Below, piece after piece: positions 52,525 through 61,144 of a stretch of 64,000 nt of DNA. The number at the start of each line of letters is the position of its first letter. Positions within the stretch are counted from its first letter, which is position 1. Source of the stretch: Flavobacterium profundi (lineage in GTDB: Bacteria > Bacteroidota > Bacteroidia > Flavobacteriales > Flavobacteriaceae); assembly GCF_006491645.1 (NCBI RefSeq), contig NZ_VDCZ01000006.1:124001-188000 (forward strand). The letters are read 5' to 3'. Made by a program: the position numbers and the translations under genes. A model generated the notes under the pieces. It had not been told where the DNA came from, made no database searches, and worked only from the letters and a program-made list of their open reading frames with translations.

Positions 52525-55386
52525 TTAATACAAGTCATACTTAAGACCAAACGTTAGACGTTGCCCATAGAATTCGGCTTGTTGGGTTCTACTGCGGACC
52601 GATTGAAAATAGCGTAACGGTTGGTTGGTAATGTTCTTCAATTCCCCATACAAACTTAGTTTTTTAGATAGGTTTATGCCAATATTAAAATCAAAAAAGA
52701 GTTGTTGGTCATAATACCGATCTTCAAAGCTATTCCCTCCAATTTCATCGATATAGGCATCTGAGAAATTAGCAGAGAAACGCGCATTAAAATACTTATT
52801 GGCATACCCTAAGGAAGCATTTAGCAAATTAGGAGCGGTATTGGGTAAATCCAAATCATCGCGTTCTTCACCATCTTCGTTGCGTATTCCAGTGGCTTTA
52901 GACGTTAGGAAGGTATAATTTACATACACACTAAAGTTTTTCGCAAAACCGGGCAAGAAATCCAATTGTCTTTGGAACGCGAATTCCGCACCAAAAATAG
53001 TAGCAGCATCCCCGTTTAAAGGTTGGTACACCCGATAGCCTGTTGTTCCAGTACCCAAGGCATCTGAAGAAGCTTCTTCTTGGTATTGGTACACAAAATC
53101 ATTGATCTTTTTAAAGAACAAACCACCAGAAAGCAAACCAACACTTTTAAAATAATATTCTCCAATAACATCAAAGTTCATCGAAGTAGTCGCTTTTAAA
53201 TCGGGGTTACCAATAAAGATTTCCTCATCACCAGAAACAATATCAATAGTAGGAATTAAGTCTACATAATTGGGTCTTGCTAATGTATTGGTCCATGCCA
53301 AACGGAAAACCGTATTATTATTAGGAGCATATTTAAAATGCACACCGGGTAACACATTGGTATACGCATTTTCCTTAGTAACCGTTCCAACTAAATCGTC
53401 TTCATCTTCAATTTGATTCCCTGTAGCTTTTAGTTGAGTTGCTTCTACACGCACACCAATCAAGGTTTGTAATTTATCGGTTAGGTTTTGAGTGGTCATC
53501 ACATAACCTGCCCATACATTTTCACTTACGTTATAATTGGCTCTTAAAAATTCAGAAGGCACCGATTCACCGTTTACTAATGCCAAAGCACCTAGCCAAT
53601 TGGCATCGATATATCCTCCTAAATTGTATTTGTCGCCCGCTAAGAAAGCATCATTCGAAAGGTCTTTTAAACCCGTTAAATCCATAGTAGGATAAACACT
53701 TTCTAAATCGTATTCAAAGAAGTTATTGTCTCTGCTTTTGTTTTTAAAACGACCTCTTGCTCCAAACTTAAGTGTTCCATTGGCTGTACCAAAAAGAGAA
53801 GCAGGTAGTTCAAAGTGCGTAAAGAAGTTGACATCTTCTTCTTCTGTATATTGATATTCTTCTGTGATTTCATCAAATTCAAAAGCATTGAATGCAGTAG
53901 CATCCGCTGGATTTTCAGCAGACAACATAGGAAACTCACTATCCGAAAAGTCATTTATTACCGTATATTCCGTTTCATATTTAGCATAGCGTTCGTTTTT
54001 TCTTTCTTCCGAAGCTTTGGCATACGAAACCATCCAATCCGCTTTTACTTTACCTAAGAAATGTTTTCCACCTAGAGAATAATTTTGCATTCTTTGGTCT
54101 TCCAAACGGCGGTTTTTATTTCTATTGTTATCAATACCGCCTTTGGTTTCTTTAGCCACTTCTGCAGGAAAGCGTGACGGAAAACCATTGGTAATGGTAA
54201 AATCACCCGCTTCTATATCTTCAGCATCTAGCATTTCATAAGACGTACGGTATCTATTTTCACGATCGTCGCGCCAGTTGTACATCGATTTCAAATACAA
54301 GTTATGATTGGGATTAATTTGGTAATCCAAATTGGCCGAAAAACTTCTACGCACACGTTGTACCAAGTATTTTCGTGTTTCAAAAGCATTGGTATATGGG
54401 TTTACGGCCACTTCCTCTAAAATAGGGTCGCCATCCACATCGTCTACACCGGTGTAATATTCAAACTCATCCGTCCATTCGGCTTCTATATTATCCGAAC
54501 CAAAATCGGTATCGTTAATAGAAGCGGCTACCATCCAACCTAATTTTTTGTCTTTGGTACGGTCGCCAATAAGTAGCGCACCATTTAAAATACGTTTGTT
54601 AGTAATAAAACTAATTCCAGAACCCAAAGTACTTGATAATCGGAATTGTTGCGGTGCTGTTGCCGTAACTAAATTAACAGAACCTCCTAAAGCATCCCCA
54701 TCCATATCTGGTGTTACGGCTTTGGTTAACTCAATGGTTTGGATCATATCGGAAGGAATTAAGTCCATTTGTACGTTTCTATTATCGCCTTCCGCTGAGG
54801 GGATTCTACTACCATTTAACGTAACCGAATTCAATTGAGGAGACAAACCACGAACAATAATATTTCGTGCTTCCCCTTGATCAACTTGCATGGTCACACC
54901 CGAAATACGTTTTACCGCATCACCAATGTTGGCATCTGGGAATTTCCCAATTTGGTCAGTGGAAACCACATTCGTAATATTGATGTTGTTTTTTTGTGTA
55001 TTTAAAGCCTTAGCCTGTCCGCTTAAGCCATACGAAACCACTTCTACTTCATTAAGCGTTAGGTTTTTGGGTTGTAGCGCAATGGCAAGTGTAGTTGTTT
55101 GATTTTCTAGTACAGTTACTTCTTGTTCTAAATCTTCATAACCTAAAAAAGAAATTTGGAGTTGGTACGTTCCAGCCGGAATAGCCAGCATCGAAAATTT
55201 ACCATCGAAGTCGGTTGTAGCTCCTTTATTTAAAGAAGCAATAAGAACAGTTGCACCAGTTAAGTAGAAATTGTTTTCATCTACGATAGTACCTGTAATA
55301 CTTCCTTTTTGAGCCATAGCAGTACACGTTATCAGGGTTAAAAATAACGTTACAAATAGCCTTTTTACAAAGCACAGTTTTCTCAT
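52525..55386 (-). CDS. TonB-dependent receptor, phytate-utilisation type
   Basis: This 953-aa protein has a signal peptide (MRKLCFVKRLFVTLFLTLIT and onward, to AMAQ), a carboxypeptidase-D regulatory-like domain (about 30-110), a TonB plug (about 125-260, with FPDANIGDAVKRISGVTMQV and VRGLSPQLNSVTLNG), and a long barrel ending in GLKYDLY, a typical outer-membrane signal. The ATG at 55386 is chosen because a TACATTTG box (55417-55410) lies between it and an earlier in-frame start. The neighbours are phytase and a TPR-LuxR regulator. Confidence 0.92.
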   Translation of the reverse strand: MRKLCFVKRLFVTLFLTLITCTAMAQKGSITGTIVDENNFYLTGATVLIASLNKGATTDFDGKFSMLAIPAGTYQLQISFLGYEDLEQEVTVLENQTTTLAIALQPKNLTLNEVEVVSYGLSGQAKALNTQKNNINITNVVSTDQIGKFPDANIGDAVKRISGVTMQVDQGEARNIIVRGLSPQLNSVTLNGSRIPSAEGDNRNVQMDLIPSDMIQTIELTKAVTPDMDGDALGGSVNLVTATAPQQFRLSSTLGSGISFITNKRILNGALLIGDRTKDKKLGWMVAASINDTDFGSDNIEAEWTDEFEYYTGVDDVDGDPILEEVAVNPYTNAFETRKYLVQRVRRSFSANLDYQINPNHNLYLKSMYNWRDDRENRYRTSYEMLDAEDIEAGDFTITNGFPSRFPAEVAKETKGGIDNNRNKNRRLEDQRMQNYSLGGKHFLGKVKADWMVSYAKASEERKNERYAKYETEYTVINDFSDSEFPMLSAENPADATAFNAFEFDEITEEYQYTEEEDVNFFTHFELPASLFGTANGTLKFGARGRFKNKSRDNNFFEYDLESVYPTMDLTGLKDLSNDAFLAGDKYNLGGYIDANWLGALALVNGESVPSEFLRANYNVSENVWAGYVMTTQNLTDKLQTLIGVRVEATQLKATGNQIEDEDDLVGTVTKENAYTNVLPGVHFKYAPNNNTVFRLAWTNTLARPNYVDLIPTIDIVSGDEEIFIGNPDLKATTSMNFDVIGEYYFKSVGLLSGGLFFKKINDFVYQYQEEASSDALGTGTTGYRVYQPLNGDAATIFGAEFAFQRQLDFLPGFAKNFSVYVNYTFLTSKATGIRNEDGEERDDLDLPNTAPNLLNASLGYANKYFNARFSANFSDAYIDEIGGNSFEDRYYDQQLFFDFNIGINLSKKLSLYGELKNITNQPLRYFQSVRSRTQQAEFYGQRLTFGLKYDLY

Positions 55387-55409
55387 TTTTTTTAGTTTTA
55401 CATTTCTGA

Positions 55410-55417
55410 CAAATGTA
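55410..55417 (-). promoter_or_regulatory. -7 box of the receptor gene; fixes its start
   Basis: TACATTTG on the minus strand matches TAnnTTTG and gives a leader of about 19 nt to the ATG at 55386. Confidence 0.65.
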
Positions 55418-55552
55418 GGTCCCATAAGGGATTATTCGTTTTTAAGCTAGGCAACAAAGAGGCAACAACTCCTTTTTTTTAAGTTACAAGAAGGCAACAA
55501 TAACACTTTATTTACATTAAGCTAACCCTAAGAAAAAAACAGTATTTTTTTC

Positions 55553-57109
55553 TTACAATTCGAGTAAAAAAGTGATTAATTCTGCTTTAGCATCGATAGG
55601 TAGTTTTTTCCTAAAACGATGTCTTGCTACGCGCACACTATCAGGTGTGACCCTAAGAATTGCTGCAATCTCTTTAGAAGATAAATTGAGTCGTAATAAA
55701 ATACCCAGTTTTAATTCGGCAGGAGAGAGGCTTTCGGTGGCAACTTTAGAAAGTTTTTTAATAAAATCGGGATGTATTTCTTCAAAGAATACGGTAAATT
55801 CTTCCCATTCATTTTCTTGTTGCAATACAAAGTCAATTTCGTTAGAAATCTCTTTAATTTTAACTTCTAGGAGTTCGTTTTTGCGCCCCATACTATTTTT
55901 TAGTTTGGTCGAAAGTTCGGATAGCATTTTGTTCTTTTGCGCTATGTGTAAGCTATAACGAGAAAGTGCAGCTGTTTTTAATTCTAAATCCCGTTGTAAA
56001 TTCTTTTCTTCAATTTCCTTTTTTTCCAATTCCGCTTTTAAGGTTTGTTGTTTGTAATTTTGAATTTTAAGTGTTGCTTTTCTCTTTTTTTGATAATAGA
56101 CATATACCACTGCCATTGCAAATAGGAGTGCTACTGCTAAAATGAGTAGGGTTTTCTGATTGGCTTGGCTTACTTTATTTTGTTCTTGCAGAATTTTTAT
56201 TTGATTTTCCTTCTGATTGATTTTATAATCCGCTTGCAAGAGATTGACTAGATTTTTATTTTCATTGGCAACCGCCTTTTGATTGTACTCATCAGCTATG
56301 AGTTTGTGTTCGTAGGCTTTTTGATAATTGGAAAGTAAGGCATAGGCTTTTGCTAAATCTTTATGACCGCTTTCTAAGAGATGATTGTCATTTAGTTTTT
56401 GGGCTAAGGTTAGCGATAAATTGGTATACGGAATTCCTTTTTTTAGCTCCCCTCTTTTTCGGTAGACATCACCTAGATTATTTAAAACATTAGCTTCTTG
56501 TTTCGATTGAGACCCTTTAAGGAGTTGGTACGCTTTGTTAAAATAGCTATGCGCCTTGTCAAACTGTTCCAAGTCTTCATAAATGCTGCCAATATTTTCA
56601 TGAACCACAGCTATTTCTATCACATCGGTTTTGGTATTCAAAAAAGCCAGACTCTCATTTTCAAATTCCAAAGCGGTTTTATATTCACCTCTTTTTTCTG
56701 CATTTTCACCCAGTAAACTAAAAGCTAAGGCTTGTCCTTTGGTGTATTTTAATTGTTTCGCTACTGTTGATGCTTCCTGTAAAAAAGGTAAGGCCTGTTC
56801 GTATTTATGCATGGCATGATAGACTTTACCAATGGCATTATTAATTTGAACCAATAGTGTGTCTTTTTTATGCGTTTGTATTTGTTTTAATGCGTCTTGA
56901 TAATACGATAAGGCATTGGCATACAGCCCATACTGGTTGTAAATAGTACCTAATTCAAGCATTTTTAACGCGATGTCTGGACTGTTTTTATTTTTTAGGG
57001 CAAGGTCTAATCCCTTTTTTTTAGTTTTCAGTTGTGTTTCGACCCAATCCTTTTGGGCAAACAAAGTTGAGGTGGTTAACAGAAACAGTAAGATAAAACG
57101 AACCAGCAT
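55553..57109 (-). CDS. membrane-anchored TPR-LuxR transcriptional regulator
   Basis: This 518-aa protein has a signal peptide (1-19), TPR repeats in the presumed periplasmic part (about 30-290), one transmembrane helix near 316-336 (LLILAVALLFAMAVVYVYY), a coiled coil (about 340-430) and a cytoplasmic LuxR-type helix-turn-helix at the C-terminus (about 461-518: LSPAELKLGILLRLNLSSKE, then TPDSVRVARHRFRKKL). A signal-peptide-bearing DNA-binding protein is a one-component transmembrane regulator. Gene order suggests that it controls the adjacent receptor and phytase. Confidence 0.88.
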   Translation of the reverse strand: MLVRFILLFLLTTSTLFAQKDWVETQLKTKKKGLDLALKNKNSPDIALKMLELGTIYNQYGLYANALSYYQDALKQIQTHKKDTLLVQINNAIGKVYHAMHKYEQALPFLQEASTVAKQLKYTKGQALAFSLLGENAEKRGEYKTALEFENESLAFLNTKTDVIEIAVVHENIGSIYEDLEQFDKAHSYFNKAYQLLKGSQSKQEANVLNNLGDVYRKRGELKKGIPYTNLSLTLAQKLNDNHLLESGHKDLAKAYALLSNYQKAYEHKLIADEYNQKAVANENKNLVNLLQADYKINQKENQIKILQEQNKVSQANQKTLLILAVALLFAMAVVYVYYQKKRKATLKIQNYKQQTLKAELEKKEIEEKNLQRDLELKTAALSRYSLHIAQKNKMLSELSTKLKNSMGRKNELLEVKIKEISNEIDFVLQQENEWEEFTVFFEEIHPDFIKKLSKVATESLSPAELKLGILLRLNLSSKEIAAILRVTPDSVRVARHRFRKKLPIDAKAELITFLLEL

Positions 57110-57209
57110 TAGTTAAGATTAAATGAACTTACAAATAAGAGAGAATTACATTAAGTTACAATGATTTTAAAGTTAAGTAATGATTACTATTTTTAGTACT
57201 TAGTACTTA

Positions 57210-57277
57210 GTACTTAGTTGTTAGTACTTAGTGATTCGGAAAGTGGGACTGAATATTGAGACTGATAACCGATAACC
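57210..57277. repeat. 68-bp dispersed repeat, copy B
   Basis: This copy is in direct orientation with 51086-51153, with four substitutions. It begins among tandem TAGTACT words. Confidence 0.8.
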
Positions 57278-57362
57278 TTAAAGTTATGCTAAAATAGAAT
57301 TCGTTGAAACGATTAATTTATATCTTAGTTTCTTTTTAGAACGGAACTATAAACTATTAATC

Positions 57363-58394
57363 ATGCGCAAACAATTTGGTGCTAAACCTACCAAAGCCGA
57401 TATACAACAGTACGAGCAATCTCCACAATGGGATGGTGAACATTTTGTAAATAGCATACCTACTTCTATGGCTATTTCTTTACGAACATTACCGAAGTTA
57501 TTGTACAAACAATTTTGTGAAAAGAAAGACCGCGAACCTTCACAGCCCTTACCGATAGTACCTTTTGATAAAGAGGCATTTGTAACCGATGACCATGAGG
57601 TGCGTTACATTTGGTACGGACATTCGGTAGTGCTCTTGCGAATACAAGGGAAAAACATCTTAATTGATCCGATGTTTGGCAGTAATGCAGCACCTATTGC
57701 ACCTTTTCCCATAAAGCGTTTTTCTGAAAATACATTGGCTATTATAGATGAATTACCAACAATAGATGTCGTACTCTTGTCTCACGATCATTACGACCAT
57801 TTGGATTACGATAGCATTCAAAAGTTACAATCGAAAGTGAAACAGTTTTATGTCGCTTTAGGAGTGAAAAGACATTTAGTGAAATGGAATATAAAACCTG
57901 AAAGCATCACTGAATTTGACTGGTGGCAACAAGTAAACTTTCACGATATCAACATTACGTTTACACCCACACGACATTTTTCCGGAAGAGGGTTAACCGA
58001 TAGGGCCAAATCCTTATGGGGCGGTTGGGCACTGCAAACCCCTACTGAAAACATTTGGTTTAGTGGAGATAGTGGTTACGGACCTCATTTTGAGGTAATA
58101 GGGAAACGCTTAGGGACTTTTGACTTTGCCTTTATGGAATGCGGTCAATATAATGAAAACTGGAGTCAGATACATATGTTTCCAGAAGAAACTGTGCAAG
58201 CTGCTATTGATGCTGGGGTGCGAAACATGATGCCCGTCCATTGGGCCGGTTTTGCATTGGCACAACACACCTGGACCGATCCTGTAGTGCGTTTTGTAGC
58301 CGCTGCAGAAAAACACGAGTGTTTGTACCACGTACCGCAATTAGGAACTGTACAAAAAATAACGAATCAAAATCACACCGCTTGGTGGCAATAA
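57363..58394 (+). CDS. MBL-fold metallo-hydrolase (NAPE-PLD/UlaG-like)
   Basis: This 343-aa protein has the zinc motif LSHDHYDHLD, then TPTRHFSGRG, WFSGDSGYG and PVHWAGFAL, which matches the N-acyl-phosphatidylethanolamine phospholipase D-like branch of the metallo-beta-lactamase fold. Such proteins hydrolyse phosphodiester bonds in lipids or other substrates; the substrate here is not known. The gene ends 8 nt before the carbonic anhydrase start, so the two are co-transcribed. Confidence 0.88.
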   Translation: MRKQFGAKPTKADIQQYEQSPQWDGEHFVNSIPTSMAISLRTLPKLLYKQFCEKKDREPSQPLPIVPFDKEAFVTDDHEVRYIWYGHSVVLLRIQGKNILIDPMFGSNAAPIAPFPIKRFSENTLAIIDELPTIDVVLLSHDHYDHLDYDSIQKLQSKVKQFYVALGVKRHLVKWNIKPESITEFDWWQQVNFHDINITFTPTRHFSGRGLTDRAKSLWGGWALQTPTENIWFSGDSGYGPHFEVIGKRLGTFDFAFMECGQYNENWSQIHMFPEETVQAAIDAGVRNMMPVHWAGFALAQHTWTDPVVRFVAAAEKHECLYHVPQLGTVQKITNQNHTAWWQ

Positions 58395-58402
58395 ACAATA
58401 CC

Positions 58403-59041
58403 ATGGATTTATACAATCAAATATTTCAGAACAATCAAGAATGGATTAGTAGTAAGAAAGCAACCAACGATTCTTTCTTCAAGTACTTAGCAGAAGGACA
58501 ATCTCCAGAAATCTTATATATCGGTTGTAGCGATAGTCGCGTTACCGCAGAAGAAATGACAGGAGTAGAACCCGGGCAAATGTTTGTACATCGTAACATT
58601 GCAAATTTGGTTCCTAATAACGATAACAATTCGGCATCGGTAATTGAATATGCTATCGAATATTTAAAAGTCAAACATGTAGTCGTTTGCGGTCACTATT
58701 TTTGTGGAGGCGTAAAAGCTGCTATGGAAGCCAAAGACTTGGGTGTTTTAAACCCTTGGTTGCGTAATATTAGAGACGTATATCGTTTGCATGAAGAAGA
58801 GTTAGATGCTATTTCTGATGAAACCGAACGTTATAAAAGATTGGTAGAAATTAATGTAGAAGAACAATGTTTGAATGTGATTAAAACCGCAGTACTACAA
58901 AGACATTATTTGAACAGTGGTTTTCCTATTGTTCACGGTTGGGTTTTCGATATTAAATCGGGTAAACTGATTGACTTACATATTAATTTCGAACAAAAGC
59001 TAAAGCAGATTCAGAAGATTTATAATTTGGGTGGGAAGTAA
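58403..59041 (+). CDS. beta-class carbonic anhydrase
   Basis: This 212-aa enzyme has the beta-class zinc ligands C42 (with D44 and R46 in GCSDSR), H98 and C101 (VVCGHYFCGGV). It interconverts CO2 and bicarbonate, which supports carboxylation reactions and pH balance. The ATG at 58403 is chosen because it begins the conserved sequence and follows the MBL gene stop by 8 nt; the longer open frame upstream lies inside that gene. Confidence 0.94.
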   Translation: MDLYNQIFQNNQEWISSKKATNDSFFKYLAEGQSPEILYIGCSDSRVTAEEMTGVEPGQMFVHRNIANLVPNNDNNSASVIEYAIEYLKVKHVVVCGHYFCGGVKAAMEAKDLGVLNPWLRNIRDVYRLHEEELDAISDETERYKRLVEINVEEQCLNVIKTAVLQRHYLNSGFPIVHGWVFDIKSGKLIDLHINFEQKLKQIQKIYNLGGK

Positions 59042-59100
59042 CACATTATCAATTTTCTTTATAGCACCATTAGAAAAAAATGAGATAAATTTTCTTATTC

Positions 59101-59134
59101 TGAAACACTCGTTTCAAAAAAAGATTTATCTTTG
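59101..59134 (+). promoter_or_regulatory. TetR operator and -7 box of the tetR gene
   Basis: TGAAAC-ACTC-GTTTCA (59101-59116) is a perfect dyad just upstream of TATCTTTG (59127-59134), an exact -7 box. The dyad covers the -33 region, so binding would repress transcription. Confidence 0.75.
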
Positions 59135-59153
59135 TAACCATAATTAGAAATAT

Positions 59154-59732
59154 ATGGCGCGCTGTGTAGAATTTAATGAAGTTGAAAAGATTGAAAAAGC
59201 AATGAATGTCTTTTGGGAAAAAGGCTACAATGCTACTTCTATGCAAGACCTTGTAGATGCGATGCAAATTAACAGAAGTAGTTTGTACAACACTATTGGA
59301 GACAAACACCAGCTGTTCATGAAATGTATAACTACTTATTTTGAAGCTAGTTTGTGTGAATTACAACAAAAAGTAGCGCAAGAGAAGTCGGCCATGCAAG
59401 CGTTAACCAATATTATTAATGACAAAGTCGCTTCTATAGTAGATACTGAAAAGAGTTGTTTAGGCGTAAAGTCGATTTTCGAGATGGCTTCAGAAGATGT
59501 AGATGTACGAAATCTGTTGACCAAAAAGAATGCGGTTTTCATTGGCTTTATTACTGAAATTGTACAAAAAGCCATGCAAGAAGGCTCTTTAGACGATACA
59601 GAAGATCCAGGTTTATTAGCAGAATATATCATGACCTCTTTTACAGGATGGAAGCAAGCCTATATTTTGCATAGAGACCCAATCAAGATTAAGAAAATGG
59701 CCAGTTTTTTAATAAAGAACATTAGTAAATAA
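59154..59732 (+). CDS. TetR/AcrR family transcriptional repressor
   Basis: This 192-aa protein has the TetR helix-turn-helix in its first 60 residues (EKAMNVFWEKGYNATSMQDL, then AMQINRSSLYNTIGDKHQLF) and an all-helical ligand domain after it. Its own promoter carries a TGAAAC-N4-GTTTCA operator, and three more such sites lie in the spacer before the downstream DUF2147 gene. Autoregulation and control of that gene are therefore likely. The ligand is unknown. Confidence 0.92.
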   Translation: MARCVEFNEVEKIEKAMNVFWEKGYNATSMQDLVDAMQINRSSLYNTIGDKHQLFMKCITTYFEASLCELQQKVAQEKSAMQALTNIINDKVASIVDTEKSCLGVKSIFEMASEDVDVRNLLTKKNAVFIGFITEIVQKAMQEGSLDDTEDPGLLAEYIMTSFTGWKQAYILHRDPIKIKKMASFLIKNISK

Positions 59733-59752
59733 TGTTTTTTTTAAGATGTTTT

Positions 59753-59890
59753 TTGAAACGAGTGTTTCAAATTAAAGAAGAGCATTTCTCTTTTTTTTAA
59801 GCGTCATTCTGGAACGGTTATTTCAAATTATAGTTGGATAAATAAATTAATAATGAGTCAATTAGATTTAATTCTGAAACGAATAGTTCA
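59753..59890 (+). promoter_or_regulatory. three TetR-type operators before the DUF2147 gene
   Basis: TTGAAAC-GAGT-GTTTCAA (59753-59770) is a perfect 7-bp dyad. TGGAAC-GGTT-ATTTCA (59810-59825) and TGAAAC-GAAT-AGTTCA (59875-59890) are degenerate copies. The last lies 29 nt before the DUF2147 start. Confidence 0.65.
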
Positions 59891-59918
59891 AAATAAACAC
59901 TATATAAATACAGCAATC

Positions 59919-60290
59919 ATGAAAAAAAACATACTTCTCTTCTTTGTACTATTTGTCTTCTTGGGGCAAGCGATAGGACAAGATCAATTTGTAGGTGATT
60001 GGCAAACCAATCAAGGGAAATTAAAGGTCGAAATTTACAAACAGGAAGCCTATTATTATGCGAAGATTAAAGCCAGCGAGAATAAAGAAACTTTAGGAAA
60101 AGTAATTTTAATTCAAATGGTAAAAAAGACACCCACGAAGTTATATGGCGGTACTTTTTTTGACGAAAGCGAGGGATCAGAATTTGAAGCTTTACTAAAA
60201 TTAATAGATGCGAATACTATGAAATTAAGAGTCTTAACAGGATGGTTTAGCAAAATAATGATTTGGAACCGAGTCGGAACGATACCGTAG
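59919..60290 (+). CDS. exported DUF2147 protein
   Basis: This 123-aa protein has a signal peptide (1-20, ending in AIGQ) and the DUF2147 lipocalin-like domain: FVGDWQTNQGKLKVEIYK, then AYYYAKI, and LRVLTGWFSKIMIWNRV at the end. The family has no assigned reaction. The ATG at 59919 is preferred because the operator at 59875-59890 lies within the longer upstream frame. It is the likely target of the TetR regulator upstream and is followed by a small membrane protein after 28 nt. Confidence 0.85.
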   Translation: MKKNILLFFVLFVFLGQAIGQDQFVGDWQTNQGKLKVEIYKQEAYYYAKIKASENKETLGKVILIQMVKKTPTKLYGGTFFDESEGSEFEALLKLIDANTMKLRVLTGWFSKIMIWNRVGTIP

Positions 60291-60318
60291 CTACTTTCTA
60301 AAACCAAACCAAACAACA

Positions 60319-60486
60319 ATGAAAAAAACACTATATATCATCAAGAAAGGATATCAAGCAGTAGCATTCCTTTCTCTAAAACCGAATTTTATGAAAAACA
60401 GAAATATCACCCTTAACGAAATTGGCCTATTTTTATCATGTGTTTTAATGGTAGCGGCCTTAATTTATATACGATCCAATTCCTAA
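60319..60486 (+). CDS. small membrane protein co-transcribed with DUF2147
   Basis: This 55-aa frame follows the DUF2147 gene by 28 nt and starts MKKTLYIIKKGYQAVAFLSL. The C-terminal half has one hydrophobic helix (about 36-51, LFLSCVLMVAALIYI) preceded by a basic segment, so it is probably a single-pass inner-membrane peptide with its N-terminus inside. A terminator follows at once, which supports it as the last gene of the TetR-controlled unit. No family is recognised. Confidence 0.6.
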   Translation: MKKTLYIIKKGYQAVAFLSLKPNFMKNRNITLNEIGLFLSCVLMVAALIYIRSNS

Positions 60487-60510
60487 TTTGAATTGCAAAT
60501 AGAAAATAGT

Positions 60511-60541
60511 AAAAAACCACGCTGTTACAGAGTGGTTTTTT
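60511..60541 (+). terminator. hairpin terminator of the DUF2147 unit
   Basis: AAAAAACCAC (60511-60520) pairs with GTGGTTTTTT (60532-60541) around an 11-base loop, and T bases follow. Confidence 0.8.
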
Positions 60542-60634
60542 TATTATTTTTGAGAAAAGATTATTTCTTTATAAGGCTATTCGCTCGGATTGTAAATCCG
60601 CCTTTACTTTGCATTTTAAAAAATCACTAAATTT

Positions 60635-61144
60635 ATGAAAAACTGCTTAGTATTAATAGCACTACTATTGCCTTTTTATTTAAAAGCACAGTCTAAAGAA
60701 GTTGATACAATTTCAATTGTATTCAAAGCTAAGTTGTTTACTATAAGTAATCATGGCTATAATGAAAAAAACACTTTAATAAATAATATTGAAAACATAC
60801 CCTATTCTACATATGGGAATAATGAGTTCCTCTTTATTAAAATAAAAAGCAGGTATTTTTGTTTTGATTTAAAAGATGAGAAATCATATGCCAGAACTAT
60901 TTGGTGTGATTGTGATTATTATGTTTGTTATTCTGTTAAAAAAGATGTTTATTATTTATTAGGAGGATTTAAAAATGACAATATCGAGGAATTTTCCAGA
61001 GAATATTATGGTTCTTTATTTAGTACTGCTTGGGATTATAAATTAGAGGATAAATCTTTAAGTGAATTTATTAAATATATTAATTTAGGTAAATTAAAAA
61101 AGGCAAAAAAATGCTTTGATAAATGTACTGAAACATGGAATTAA
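60635..61144 (+). CDS. exported hypothetical protein
   Basis: This 169-aa protein has a signal peptide (1-19, ending in LKAQS) and a cysteine- and aromatic-rich mature region (WCDCDYYVCYSVKK near 93-106, further cysteines near the C-terminus). I do not recognise a family. It overlaps the next gene by 10 nt and starts a run of four exported orphan proteins. The spacer before it contains the dyad CGGATT-GTA-AATCCG near 60587. Confidence 0.65.
   Translation: MKNCLVLIALLLPFYLKAQSKEVDTISIVFKAKLFTISNHGYNEKNTLINNIENIPYSTYGNNEFLFIKIKSRYFCFDLKDEKSYARTIWCDCDYYVCYSVKKDVYYLLGGFKNDNIEEFSREYYGSLFSTAWDYKLEDKSLSEFIKYINLGKLKKAKKCFDKCTETWN

Noticed and set aside
55387..55425. Start of the TonB-dependent receptor at 55425
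   Set aside because: A -7 box lies between this start and the signal peptide at 55386, so the earlier codons would not be transcribed.
58241..58402. N-terminal extension of the carbonic anhydrase
   Set aside because: The extension lies inside the MBL hydrolase gene in another frame and lacks any feature; the conserved enzyme starts at 58403.
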